Of a stretch of DNA of 64,000 bases, positions 32,770 through 40,714 are shown in pieces. The notes beneath the pieces were generated by a model. It was not told the DNA's origin, searched no databases, and saw only the letters and a list, made by a program, of their open reading frames with translations. Numbering within the stretch: position 1 is the stretch's first letter; each line of letters opens with the position of its first letter. Source of the DNA: Streptomyces lasiicapitis (GTDB lineage: Bacteria; Actinomycetota; Actinomycetes; Streptomycetales; Streptomycetaceae). The stretch covers positions 455,560 to 519,559 of the forward strand of contig NZ_BMNG01000003.1 of NCBI RefSeq assembly GCF_014646335.1, given 5' to 3'. Both the position numbers and the translations under genes were made by a program.

Positions 32770-33489
32770 ATGGGCTGGCACCGGGAGCTGCTGATCGGCT
32801 TCGACCTGGAGACGACGGGCACGGACCCGCTCGCGGCACGCATCGTCACGGGGGCGGTGATCGAGGTCAGGGCCGGGCAGGAGCTCGGCCGCCGCGAGTG
32901 GCTCGCCGACCCCGGGGTTCCGATCCCCGAGGACGCGGTCGCCGTGCACGGCATCACGAACGAGCGGGCCGCCGCCGAGGGCAGGCCCGCCGCGGAGGTC
33001 GCCGACGCGCTCGCGGGTGTCCTCGTGTCCTACTGGCAGACGGGCGTGCCGGTCGTGGCGTACAACGCCGCGTTCGATCTGAGCCTGCTCTCCGCCGAGC
33101 TGCGGCGGCACGGGCTGCCGTCCCTGCGCGAGCGTCTCGGCGGTGCCGAGCCCGCGCCCGTCATCGACCCCTACACCATCGACCGCTCCGTCGATCGCTA
33201 TCGCCGCGGCAAGCGCAACCTCGAAGCGGTCTGCACCGAGTACGGCGTGGTCCTGGAGTCCGCCCACGACGCCTCCTCCGACGCCCTCGCGGCAGCGCGG
33301 CTCGCCGGCGCGATAGCCGACCGCCACGCCAAGGTCGCCGACCTCGGCGTGGCCGAACTTCATCGGCGGCAGGTGCAGTGGTACGCCGAGTGGGCGGCGG
33401 ACTTCCAGCAGTTCCTGCGCAGGAAGGGCGACGCGGCGGCGGTGGTGGACGGGACTTGGCCACTGCGGGAGGTGGCGGCGGGGGTGTAG
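32770..33489 (+). CDS. DEDDh 3'-5' exonuclease (DNA polymerase III epsilon-like)
   Basis: A 239-residue single-domain exonuclease of the DnaQ superfamily. ExoI is FDLETTGTDP (Asp12, Glu14), ExoII is VVAYNAAFDLSLL with the third acid, and ExoIIIepsilon is HDASSDALAAARL, giving the DEDDh set. It removes nucleotides from DNA or RNA 3' ends; whether it proofreads for a polymerase or acts in repair cannot be told. I start at the ATG at 32770, with AAGGGGG five bases upstream; an upstream ATG at 32719 would add 17 residues of no family character. A strong hairpin follows the stop. Confidence 0.92.
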   Translation: MGWHRELLIGFDLETTGTDPLAARIVTGAVIEVRAGQELGRREWLADPGVPIPEDAVAVHGITNERAAAEGRPAAEVADALAGVLVSYWQTGVPVVAYNAAFDLSLLSAELRRHGLPSLRERLGGAEPAPVIDPYTIDRSVDRYRRGKRNLEAVCTEYGVVLESAHDASSDALAAARLAGAIADRHAKVADLGVAELHRRQVQWYAEWAADFQQFLRRKGDAAAVVDGTWPLREVAAGV

Positions 33490-33528
33490 CCCTCGCGGGT
33501 GCGCCCCAGTCCCGCCCCTTTCCCGTAA

Positions 33529-33548
33529 CCAGGGGCTGCCGCCCCTGG
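33529..33548. terminator. hairpin terminator after the exonuclease gene
   Basis: CCAGGGGC and GCCCCTGG flank a four-base loop about 40 bp after the exonuclease stop. It forms one end of an intergenic block of repeats between two converging genes. Confidence 0.7.
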
Positions 33549-33570
33549 ACCCCGCTGTCGGCCTGAACGG

Positions 33571-33674
33571 CCTCGTCCTCAAACGCCGGACGGGCTATTT
33601 CCCACCCACCCGCCCCAACTTGCACGACTGCCCGCAGCGGGCACTATCAGCCCGTCCGGCGCTTGAGGACGAGG
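33571..33674. repeat. inverted pair of a dispersed 26-bp intergenic repeat
   Basis: A 26-bp element starting CCTCGTCCTCAAACGCC lies at 33571-33596, and its reverse complement with one mismatch lies at 33649-33674, separated by 52 bp. A third, exact copy is at 60537-60562. Nearby GGGGCGAAGCCCC (33700-33712) makes a small hairpin that also accompanies the third copy. From memory such elements are frequent between Streptomyces genes, probably as terminators or REP-like sequences. Confidence 0.8.
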
Positions 33675-33729
33675 CGCGAAGCGCCGACAGGGGGAGAGGG
33701 GCGAAGCCCCAGACGGACAGCGGCGGCAC

Positions 33730-34728
33730 TTAGAACGGATGCCACCGCACGGCCGCATCCCCGTCCCGAAGGGACACCACGCGGCGACGGAACTCGGCCA
33801 ACGCCGCAACGTTGCCCGGAGCATGCTGCGCGACCCACGCGCAACTCGCCGTCTCCCGCGCCCCGCGCAACACCGGGCAGCCCTCCCACTCCCGCACATC
33901 CCACCCGTACACACGGCAGAACTCGTCATAGGCCTCGCCCCCGAGCCCGTACCGATCCCGGGAGAGCGCCATGACCACGAGGTCGTGCTCGCGCAGGTCG
34001 GAGGAGAAGGTCTCCAGGTCCACGAGGACGGGCCCGTCCGGCCCCACCAGGACGTTGCGCGGCAACGCGTCCCCGTGGATGGGCCCAGGGGCCAGGTGCG
34101 GCACGAGCGCGGCCGCAGCCGAGGCGAACCCGTCCCGCCGCTCCCGCAGATAGTCGGCGTCCTCCGCGTCGATCGCGTCCCCGGCGAGCCGCAGCCACCG
34201 CTCGACCCCGCCGAGCAACTCACGCCGCGGCAACTCGAAGGCGACGGAGGAGCCAGAGGAGCCAGAGGAGCCAGAGGAGCCAGAGGAGCCAGAGGAGCCA
34301 GAGGAGCCAGAGGAGCCAGAGGAGCCGGAGGAGCCGGAGGAGCCGGAGGAGCCGGAGGAGCCGGAGGGAACAGGTGCGGCGGGGAGTGCGTGGATCAGGC
34401 GCAGCAGTGCCGCCAGGTCACCCGCTCCCGCAGGCCGCACAGCCTCCGGCAGCCGATGCCACAGCGTCACCGGATGCCCCGAGACGGACCGCGCCCCGGG
34501 CTCCGCGGCGCGCACGGCCGGCACCCCGGAGTCCCGCAGCCACTCCGCGACGGCGATTTCACGCCGAGCCCGGTCGAGCAGTCCGGGCGCGTCCCGGCCG
34601 ATCTTCACGACGAGGTCGCCCACGCCGAACACCGCGTTCTCGCCGAGCGCGAGCAGCTCCGCACCGCCCGCCACACCCGCCCCGAGACCCGCCGCGTCCA
34701 GGACGTCCCGCGCCCCTGCCTCGTCCAT
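33730..34728 (-). CDS. aminoglycoside-phosphotransferase-fold kinase with Ser-Ser-Gly repeat
   Basis: A 332-residue APH-family protein. The N-lobe contains ENAVFGVGDLVVKIGR with the ATP-binding Lys, the catalytic loop is GPIHGDALPRN, and the metal-binding motif is LVDLETFS. Between lobes, at about residues 122-161, is a Ser/Ser/Gly repeat encoded by 13 copies of a 9-bp unit; it sits in the hinge/linker region, where length changes should be tolerated. The family includes drug, choline and sugar kinases; nothing here indicates aminoglycoside resistance. GGGAGG lies seven bases before the ATG at 34728. Confidence 0.88.
   Translation of the reverse strand: MDEAGARDVLDAAGLGAGVAGGAELLALGENAVFGVGDLVVKIGRDAPGLLDRARREIAVAEWLRDSGVPAVRAAEPGARSVSGHPVTLWHRLPEAVRPAGAGDLAALLRLIHALPAAPVPSGSSGSSGSSGSSGSSGSSGSSGSSGSSGSSGSSGSSGSSVAFELPRRELLGGVERWLRLAGDAIDAEDADYLRERRDGFASAAAALVPHLAPGPIHGDALPRNVLVGPDGPVLVDLETFSSDLREHDLVVMALSRDRYGLGGEAYDEFCRVYGWDVREWEGCPVLRGARETASCAWVAQHAPGNVAALAEFRRRVVSLRDGDAAVRWHPF
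34251..34367. repeat. 13-copy 9-bp minisatellite inside the APH-fold gene
   Basis: Eight units of AGCCAGAGG are followed by five units of AGCCGGAGG, with no other variation, giving 117 bp in frame and coding for Ser-Ser-Gly units on the minus strand. The clean block of each variant implies recent expansion by slippage. Confidence 0.95.
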
Positions 34729-34834
34729 CCGTTGCCTCCCGCACCCTGTGCCTCACCCGCGCCCGATGACGTCCGGCCGCCGCGCAAGTCTCGCATTCGC
34801 ACAGGCCAGAGTGGACGTCCGGCGTGCGCAGTTG

Positions 34835-34886
34835 CTTGACGTATCAAGGTCACATCAGCACGATGACGGGGGCCGCCCGGGCGGCC
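34835..34886 (+). promoter_or_regulatory. candidate operator and hairpin upstream of the sugar ABC operon
   Basis: CTTGA-CGTA-TCAAG (34835-34848) is an inverted repeat, and GGCCGCCCGGGCGGCC (34871-34886) is a perfect 16-bp palindrome just upstream of the ribosome binding site AAAGGAG. No regulator gene is adjacent, so the binding protein is unknown. Confidence 0.4.
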
Positions 34887-34920
34887 AAAACTCAATCAAC
34901 CGCCCAAAGGAGCCGATTCC

Positions 34921-35856
34921 GTGACATTGGCGACCGCGAAGAAGCGGTCCGGCACAGGCTCCCCGGAGGGCGCGCCCCGCGCCGGGGTGATGGACCACGG
35001 CGCGTGGTTCCTGGTGCTGCCCGCGCTGCTCCCGATCCTGGTCCTCAGCGTCGGCCCGCTGCTCTACGGCATCTCGCTGGCGTTCACCGACTCCCAGTCG
35101 GGCCGCACCGAGCCGACCGAGTGGATCGGCCTGCTCAACTTCCAGGACCTGCTGCACGACACCCTGTTCTGGGACTCGTTCCGGATCGGCCTGCTGTGGG
35201 CCGTCGGTGTGACCGTGCCGCAGTTCGTGCTCGCCCTCGGCCTCGCACTCCTGCTCAACCAGAACCTGCGCTTCCGCTGGCTGGCCCGGTCGCTCGCGAT
35301 CATCCCGTGGGCGATGCCGGAGGTGGTCGTGGGCATCATGTGGCGCCTGGTCTACAACCCGGACGCGGGCATCCTGAACGAGACGATCCGCGACCTGGGC
35401 CTGGGCGACGGCCGCGACTGGCTGACGGGCATCGGCTCCGCGCTGCCCGCCGTCATCGTCGTCGGTGTCTGGGCGGGCATGCCGCAGACGACGGTCGCCC
35501 TGCTCGCCGGGCTGCAGAACGTGCCGCGCGAGCTGCACGAGGCCGCCGAGGTGGACGGCGCGGGCGCCTGGCGCCGCTTCCGCACCGTCACCTGGCCCGC
35601 TCTGAAGCCCATCGCGCTCGCCATCACCGCGCTCAACTTCATCTGGAACTTCAACTCCTTCGCCCTGGTCTATGTGCTGACCAACGGCGGCCCCGGCGGA
35701 CGTACGCGCCTTCCGATGCTGTTCGCGTACGAAGAGGCCTTCCGCTACGGCCAGTTCGGCTACGCGGCGGCGATGGGCTGTGTGATGGTCGCGCTGATCT
35801 CGGTGCTGCTCGCCGTGTATCTCGTGGGCCGGTTGAGAGGGGGAGAGCAGCGGTGA
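34921..35856 (+). CDS. sugar ABC transporter permease (MalF type)
   Basis: A 311-residue inner-membrane permease with six predicted helices. The EAA loop that docks the ATPase is visible as ELHEAAEVDGAGAWRRFRTVTWPAL at about residues 200-225 (given here only to show the EAA-G spacing). It belongs to the carbohydrate uptake CUT1 group and pairs with the next gene. The start is GTG at 34921 with AAAGGAG about eight bases upstream. Its stop overlaps the start of the second permease as GTGA. No ATPase gene is nearby; in streptomycetes many such importers share the MsiK ATPase, which is the likely case here (inference). Confidence 0.93.
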   Translation: MTLATAKKRSGTGSPEGAPRAGVMDHGAWFLVLPALLPILVLSVGPLLYGISLAFTDSQSGRTEPTEWIGLLNFQDLLHDTLFWDSFRIGLLWAVGVTVPQFVLALGLALLLNQNLRFRWLARSLAIIPWAMPEVVVGIMWRLVYNPDAGILNETIRDLGLGDGRDWLTGIGSALPAVIVVGVWAGMPQTTVALLAGLQNVPRELHEAAEVDGAGAWRRFRTVTWPALKPIALAITALNFIWNFNSFALVYVLTNGGPGGRTRLPMLFAYEEAFRYGQFGYAAAMGCVMVALISVLLAVYLVGRLRGGEQR

Positions 35857-36692
35857 GCCGACGTACCAGCAGGCCCGCGCGCGCGGGGCAGTACCTCGCG
35901 CTCCTCGCGTATCTCGTCTTCCTCGCCTTCCCGTTCCTGTGGCTGATCTCCACCTCCTTCAAGCCGGCGCGCGAGCTGGGCAGCCTGCACCCCACCTGGA
36001 TCCCCAACGACCCGACCCTCGCCAACTACCGCCAGGCCTTCGACGAACAGCCCCTGCTCGAAGCCGCCGGGAACTCGCTGATCGCGGCCCTGAGCGCGTC
36101 GGTCGTCGCCGTCGTCATCGCGACCCCGATGGCGTACGTGATGGCGCGGCACCGCACCCTGCTCGCGCGGGCCGCGACCGGCTGGGTCGTGGTCAGCCAG
36201 GCGTTCCCGTTCGTCCTGGTGATCATCCCGCTGTTCCTGGTCCTGAAGAACCTGCACCTGATCAACTCGCTGCCCGGACTGATCATGGTGTACGTCGTGT
36301 GGGCGCTGCCGTTCGCGCTGTGGATGCTCGTCGGATACGTACGCGCGGTGCCGACGGAGCTGGAGGAGGCCGCCGCCGTCGACGGCGCGAGCAAGCTGCG
36401 CACGCTCGTGTCCGTGACCGCGCCGCTGCTCGCGCCGGGCATCGTCGCGACGGCGCTGTTCGCCTTCATCACCGCGTGGAACGAGTTCTTCTTCGCGCTC
36501 GTCCTGCTCAAGACCCCGGAGAAACAGACGTTGCCGGTAGTCCTCACGCACTTCCTCGGCGCGGAGGGCGCGGCCGACCTCGGCCCGCTCGCCGCCGCCG
36601 CGTTCCTCGCGACGCTCCCGTCGCTCGTCGTCTTCGCGATCATCCAGAAGCGGATCACCGGCGGGATGCTGGCCGGGGCGGTGAAGGGCTGA
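35853..36692 (+). CDS. sugar ABC transporter permease (MalG type)
   Basis: A 279-residue CUT1-family permease with six predicted helices, beginning LLAYLVFLAFPFLWLISTSFK, a typical MalG start, and ending in a short positively charged tail. The EAA loop is ELEEAAAVDGASKLRTL at about residues 170-187. The GTG start overlaps the previous gene by four bases, and the stop shares one base with the start of the binding-protein gene (TGATG), so all three are translated from one message. The transported sugar cannot be deduced. Confidence 0.93.
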   Translation: MSRRTSRPARAGQYLALLAYLVFLAFPFLWLISTSFKPARELGSLHPTWIPNDPTLANYRQAFDEQPLLEAAGNSLIAALSASVVAVVIATPMAYVMARHRTLLARAATGWVVVSQAFPFVLVIIPLFLVLKNLHLINSLPGLIMVYVVWALPFALWMLVGYVRAVPTELEEAAAVDGASKLRTLVSVTAPLLAPGIVATALFAFITAWNEFFFALVLLKTPEKQTLPVVLTHFLGAEGAADLGPLAAAAFLATLPSLVVFAIIQKRITGGMLAGAVKG

Positions 36693-37987
36693 TGGCGGTA
36701 CGTGCGCGCGCGCTCGGCGCCGTGGCCACCGCGCTCGTCCTGCTGCTCGCCGGGTGCTCCGACAGCGGTGACGGCGACTCCCGCGGCCGGATCACGCTGC
36801 GCTTCCAGTCCCTTGCCTGGCAGAAGGAGTCCGTCGACGCCAACAAGGAGCTGGTGAAGGAGTGGAACGCCACCCACCCGGACGTCAAGGTCGAGTACGT
36901 ACAGGGGAGTTGGAGCAGCGTCCACGACCAGCTCCTCACGTCCTTCGAGGGCGGTGAGGCGCCGGACATCATCCACGACGCCTCCGACGACCTCGCGGAC
37001 TTCGCGTACGGCGGCTACCTCGCGGACCTCGGTGAGCTGCTTCCGCAACGGCTCAAGTTGGACATCCCGCAGGCCAGTTGGGACACCTCCACCTTTGGCG
37101 GCAAGGTGTACGGCGTGCCGTTCCTCCAGGAGCCGCGCGTTCTGATCGCCAACGCCAAGTGGCTCAAGGAGTCCGGCGTACGGATTCCGACCCCCGAGAA
37201 GCCGTGGAGCTGGCCCGAGTTCCGGTCGGTGACGAAGGAACTGACGCAGGGCAAGGGGAAGTTCGGGGTGGCCTGGCCGCTGAAGGAGCCCGTGTCCGCG
37301 ACGCTCAATCTGTCGCTGTCGACCGGCGGGAAGCTGTTCCACCGGCGCGCGGACGGCAAGGCCGAGATCCGCTTCGAGGCGGCCGACGAGGTCATGCCGC
37401 GCACCGTCCACGACCAGGTCGACGTCGACAAGAGCGCCTCGGGCGCCACGCTCGGCATGGGCGGCTCGGACACGCTGCCCGGCTTCTTCGGCGGCAAGTA
37501 CGCGATGGTGCCGCTCGGGTTCTCCTACCGTCAGCAGATCGTGCAGCAGGCGCCGAAGGGCTTCGACTGGCAGGTCCTTCCCGCGCCCGCCGGCGCGGAC
37601 GGGCTCGCGCAGGGCGTCAGCCCGCAGACCCTGTCGGTCGCCGAGGACAGCCCGCACAAGAAGGAGGCCGCCCGGTTCATCGACTTCTTCCTGCGGCCCG
37701 CGAACATGGTGCGGCTCGCGCGCGGCGACTGGATGCTGCCCACGGGCAAGGAGGCCCTCAAGGACCCGGCGCTGCGTACGAAGAAGGACGACTGGGCCAC
37801 GGGCACGGCCCTCGCGCGGCACTTGCGCCCGGCGCCCGCCCAGTCGGTGCGCGGCTACCCGGAGTGGATGGACAAGATCGCGACGCCCGCGCTCCAGGAG
37901 TACTACAGCGGCGCGATCGGCATGGACGAGCTCCGGGAACGCCTTGTGGAGGACGGGAACCTGGTCCTGAAGCGCTATCAGCGCTGA
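36692..37987 (+). CDS. sugar ABC transporter lipoprotein (solute-binding)
   Basis: A 431-residue extracellular solute-binding protein of family 1. The N-terminal signal ends in the lipobox LLAGC, with Cys22 as the lipid anchor. Family blocks include VKVEYVQGSW, APDIIHDASDDLADFA and FLQEPRVLIANAKWL. It captures a carbohydrate outside the membrane and delivers it to the two permeases encoded just upstream. Having the binding protein last is less common than first, and translation is coupled to the second permease by a one-base overlap. Substrate unknown. Confidence 0.92.
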   Translation: MAVRARALGAVATALVLLLAGCSDSGDGDSRGRITLRFQSLAWQKESVDANKELVKEWNATHPDVKVEYVQGSWSSVHDQLLTSFEGGEAPDIIHDASDDLADFAYGGYLADLGELLPQRLKLDIPQASWDTSTFGGKVYGVPFLQEPRVLIANAKWLKESGVRIPTPEKPWSWPEFRSVTKELTQGKGKFGVAWPLKEPVSATLNLSLSTGGKLFHRRADGKAEIRFEAADEVMPRTVHDQVDVDKSASGATLGMGGSDTLPGFFGGKYAMVPLGFSYRQQIVQQAPKGFDWQVLPAPAGADGLAQGVSPQTLSVAEDSPHKKEAARFIDFFLRPANMVRLARGDWMLPTGKEALKDPALRTKKDDWATGTALARHLRPAPAQSVRGYPEWMDKIATPALQEYYSGAIGMDELRERLVEDGNLVLKRYQR

Positions 37988-38062
37988 GCGCGCCCCCGAC
38001 GGCTTGCGCGGCGCCGGGGCACGGCATCGGTTCGCGGCAACGGGTCATGGCATCGAAAAGAG

Positions 38063-38090
38063 TTGCACGAGACGTCTCGTCTCGCATACT
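38063..38090 (+). promoter_or_regulatory. promoter with palindromic operator ahead of the glycosyltransferase gene
   Basis: TTGCAC (38063-38068) and CATACT (38085-38090) are good -35 and -10 boxes with a 16-bp spacer. The perfect 14-bp palindrome ACGAGACGTCTCGT (38067-38080) sits in the spacer, where a bound repressor would block RNA polymerase. Transcription would begin around 38097, one or two bases before the ATG at 38099, so the message is probably leaderless. The palindrome type suggests a TetR-like repressor (inference). Confidence 0.65.
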
Positions 38091-38098
38091 GTCGTGAC

Positions 38099-39340
38099 AT
38101 GACCACACGCCAGCGTGCCCACATCGCCATGTTCTCCATCGCCGCCCACGGGCACGTGAACCCGAGCCTCGAAGTGATCCGGGAACTCGTCGCCCGCGGT
38201 CACCGCGTCACGTACGCGATTCCGCACGCCTTCGAGGAGAAGGTCGCCGAGACCGGAGCCGAGCCGGTGCTCTACACCACCACGCTCCCGGGCCCCGACG
38301 ACGACCCGGAGGCCTGGGGCAACACCCTGATCGACAACATCGAGCCGTTCCTGAACGACGCCATCAACGCGCTGCCGCAACTGCGCGCGGCGTACGAGGG
38401 CGACGAGCCGGACATCGTCCTGCACGACATCACCTCCTATCCGGCCCGGGTGCTCGCCCGGAACTGGGGCGTCCCCGAGATCTCGCTCTCGCCGAACCTG
38501 GTCGCCTGGGAGGGGTACGAGGAGGAGGTCGGCGAGCCGCTCTACGCGCCGCTGAGGGAGACCGAGCGCGGCCAGGCGTACTTCGCGCGCTTCCAGGCCT
38601 GGCTCGCGGAGAACGGGATCACCCAGCACCACGACTCGTTCGTCGGCCGCCCGCCGCGCTCGCTCGTCCTCATCCCCAAGGTGTTCCAGCCCAACGCCGA
38701 CCGGGTGGACGAGAGCGTGCACACGTTCGTCGGCGCCTGTCAGGGCGACCGTGCCGCGCAGGGCGAGTGGCGGCGGCCCGAGGGCGCGGACAAGGTGGTG
38801 CTCGTGTCCCTCGGCTCGGCGTTCACCAAGCAGCCCGATTTCTACCGGGAGTGCGTGAAGGCCTTCGGTGATCTGCCCGGCTGGCACCTGGTGCTCCAGG
38901 TCGGCAAGCACGTCGACGCCGCCGAACTCGGTGACGTACCCCCCAATGTCGAGGTGCACAACTGGGTGCCGCAGCTGGCGATCCTCAAGCAGGCCGACGC
39001 CTTCGTCACGCACGCCGGGGCGGGCGGCAGCCAGGAGGGGCTCGCGACCGGGACGCCGATGGTCGCCGTGCCGCAGGCCGTCGACCAGTTCGGCAACGCG
39101 GACATGCTCCAGGCGCTCGGCGTCGCCCGGCATCTGCCGATGGAGGAGGCCGACGCGGAGTCCCTGCGCGCGGCGGTCCTCGCGCTCGTCGACGACCCCG
39201 AGGTCGCGCGCAGGCTCGACGAGGTGCGCGCGGGCATGGCGGGCGAGGGCGGCACGAAGACGGCGGCCGATCTGATCGAGGAGGAGATCGTGCGGGCCGC
39301 GCGTGACGGCGGTGTGAAGGAAGGGGATGCGGGCCGATGA
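38099..39340 (+). CDS. MGT-family (macrolide-type) glycosyltransferase
   Basis: A 413-residue GT-B glycosyltransferase of the MGT family. The N-terminal acceptor domain starts with [20 protein letters not shown]; the C-terminal nucleotide-sugar site has [19 protein letters not shown] and [14 protein letters not shown], equivalent to the PSPG-like donor motif. Relatives attach glucose to macrolides and other lipophilic compounds, often as self-protection or detoxification; the acceptor here is unknown. No other biosynthetic genes surround it, so a resistance or detoxification role is more likely than synthesis. The ATG at 38099 has no ribosome binding site, consistent with a leaderless message. 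Confidence 0.9.
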   Translation: MTTRQRAHIAMFSIAAHGHVNPSLEVIRELVARGHRVTYAIPHAFEEKVAETGAEPVLYTTTLPGPDDDPEAWGNTLIDNIEPFLNDAINALPQLRAAYEGDEPDIVLHDITSYPARVLARNWGVPEISLSPNLVAWEGYEEEVGEPLYAPLRETERGQAYFARFQAWLAENGITQHHDSFVGRPPRSLVLIPKVFQPNADRVDESVHTFVGACQGDRAAQGEWRRPEGADKVVLVSLGSAFTKQPDFYRECVKAFGDLPGWHLVLQVGKHVDAAELGDVPPNVEVHNWVPQLAILKQADAFVTHAGAGGSQEGLATGTPMVAVPQAVDQFGNADMLQALGVARHLPMEEADAESLRAAVLALVDDPEVARRLDEVRAGMAGEGGTKTAADLIEEEIVRAARDGGVKEGDAGR

Positions 39341-39411
39341 CCGCTTGGTGGTGCTACAAGGCGAGTTGGTGGTGTTTCGGCCTGGGTGCGGAGGTGGTCG
39401 ACCGGGCGTGA

Positions 39412-39471
39412 CGTAACGCTCCGTGAAGCCATTCGGTAACGGCCGGGTCATTCGGTAACGCTCGGGTAACG
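39412..39471. promoter_or_regulatory. cluster of GTAACG direct repeats upstream of the phosphatidyltransferase gene
   Basis: GTAACG occurs at 39413-39418, 39436-39441, 39455-39460 and 39466-39471; two of these are inside the longer exact repeat CATTCGGTAACG (39430-39441 and 39449-39460). They lie 150-200 bp before the next start codon. A regulator-binding array is possible but untested. Confidence 0.4.
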
Positions 39472-39617
39472 CGGGGCCGTCCTGGCTGGTCCATTGACTT
39501 GGCCTGAGTGCTTGACCCTTACCCCCGGCCAAAGGTTGCACCGGCCACCGCTTGTTACTTTCATGAGCAACTTCTTAGCGTGAGGTGAACTTCATTCGAA
39601 CGCCAGGAAGTTGACCC

Positions 39618-40658
39618 ATGTCACGACAGTCCGTGCGCCCCGACGTGCCGCCGCTCGCCGAGGTGCGCCGCATCACCCAGAAGAAGCGCGACGCGTGGTG
39701 GACGGTGATCCTCGTGGATCCGCTCGCCACGCCGCTCGTGCGGCTGACGGCGCGGTACACGAGGATCACGCCCAACCAGATCACCTGGGGCGCGTTCGTG
39801 CTAGGGCTGGCCTCGTCGGTGTGCTTCGCGTTCGGTGACTGGCGCTGGCTGGTGCTCGGCGCGGTGATCTACCACTTCAGCTTCGTCCTGGACTGCATGG
39901 ACGGGAAGGTCGCCCGCCTCACCGGCACCGGTTCGGTCTTCGGCGCCTGGCTCGACTTCGTCTTCGACCGGATCCGGGTGATGGTGTGCGGGGTCGCCCT
40001 GATGGGCGGTCAGTACGCGCGCACCCACGACGAGACGTACATATGGCTCGCGGTCGCCGTGGTCTTCCTGGACACGCTCCGGTACATCAACTCGCTGGAG
40101 ATATTCAAGATCCGGCACACCATGCGCAAGCAGATCAAGGCCCGCGTGCGGGCCGCTCGGCGGGCCGAGAACGCCGCCGAGCTCGCCTTCATGGAGGATC
40201 TGCTGCGGGACAACCCCGAGGCGGATGTGGAGCAGGATCTGGAGCGGGCCAAGGCGGAGGGGACCCCGTCGGCGGAGGTGGCCGCTTTCGAGGCCGACTC
40301 GCCGGCCGACGCCCACGTCGACGCCGGCGAGCCCGACCCGGCCGTCGGCACCCGTCGTAAGGCTCAGGTCATCGACCTGCACCAGGAGTTCCGGGGCAAG
40401 TTCCCCGCGTACCTGCGGGCGCGGTCCTTTCTGCTGCGGCATCGCATCCGTACGCACCTGGTGAGCGGCATCGAGTTCCAGATGGGTGTCTTCATCATCG
40501 GGCCGCTCTTCGACGCGGTGATCCCCGTGACGATCGTGTCCGGTGCGCTGCTGCTCGTCTTCGAACTCGCCATTGTCTACAAGCTGTTGCTGTCTACGCG
40601 GGACTTCTCGCGGACGTTGGACTCGTTCGAGCAGAGCAAGGTGGCGGCGGCTGCGTAA
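39618..40658 (+). CDS. CDP-alcohol phosphatidyltransferase family membrane protein
   Basis: A 346-residue integral membrane enzyme. The complete family motif DxxDGxxARx8GxxxDxxxD is present: DCMDGKVAR at residues 92-100, continuing to Asp113 and Asp117. Such enzymes displace CMP from a CDP-linked donor to make phospholipids or phosphodiester-linked head groups at the membrane. An unusual hydrophilic, acidic segment of about 100 residues (about 175-270) separates the catalytic helices from the last membrane segments; it may be a cytoplasmic insert. The exact product is unknown. AGGAAG lies nine bases upstream of the ATG. Confidence 0.88.
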   Translation: MSRQSVRPDVPPLAEVRRITQKKRDAWWTVILVDPLATPLVRLTARYTRITPNQITWGAFVLGLASSVCFAFGDWRWLVLGAVIYHFSFVLDCMDGKVARLTGTGSVFGAWLDFVFDRIRVMVCGVALMGGQYARTHDETYIWLAVAVVFLDTLRYINSLEIFKIRHTMRKQIKARVRAARRAENAAELAFMEDLLRDNPEADVEQDLERAKAEGTPSAEVAAFEADSPADAHVDAGEPDPAVGTRRKAQVIDLHQEFRGKFPAYLRARSFLLRHRIRTHLVSGIEFQMGVFIIGPLFDAVIPVTIVSGALLLVFELAIVYKLLLSTRDFSRTLDSFEQSKVAAAA

Positions 40659-40660
40659 GC

Positions 40661-40677
40661 GCGCCCCAAAGGGGCGC
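40661..40677. terminator. bidirectional terminator hairpin
   Basis: GCGCCCC-AAA-GGGGCGC lies two bases after the phosphatidyltransferase stop and ahead of the stop of the converging MocR gene. The right arm is the start of a dispersed 45-bp repeat. Confidence 0.7.
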
Positions 40678-40714
40678 GGGGAACTGCGCGACCAGCCCCC
40701 ACGACCCGCAGGTT
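40670..40714. repeat. dispersed 45-bp intergenic repeat, copy 1
   Basis: A 45-bp element containing GGGGAACTGCGCGACCAGCC lies between two converging genes. A roughly 90% identical copy in reverse orientation is at 50597-50641. From memory, this sequence type occurs many times between genes in Streptomyces genomes. Confidence 0.8.

Noticed and set aside
34251..34367. Possible CRISPR-like or mobile repeat array
   Set aside because: Units are only 9 bp, have no spacers, and stay in frame as Ser-Ser-Gly inside a clear kinase gene.
33730..34728. Aminoglycoside resistance gene
   Set aside because: Only the general kinase fold is shared; no resistance-specific motif or context is present, and the fold covers many other kinases.
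38099..39340. Part of a secondary-metabolite gene cluster
   Set aside because: The glycosyltransferase stands alone between a sugar importer and a lipid gene, with no synthase, sugar-nucleotide or tailoring genes.
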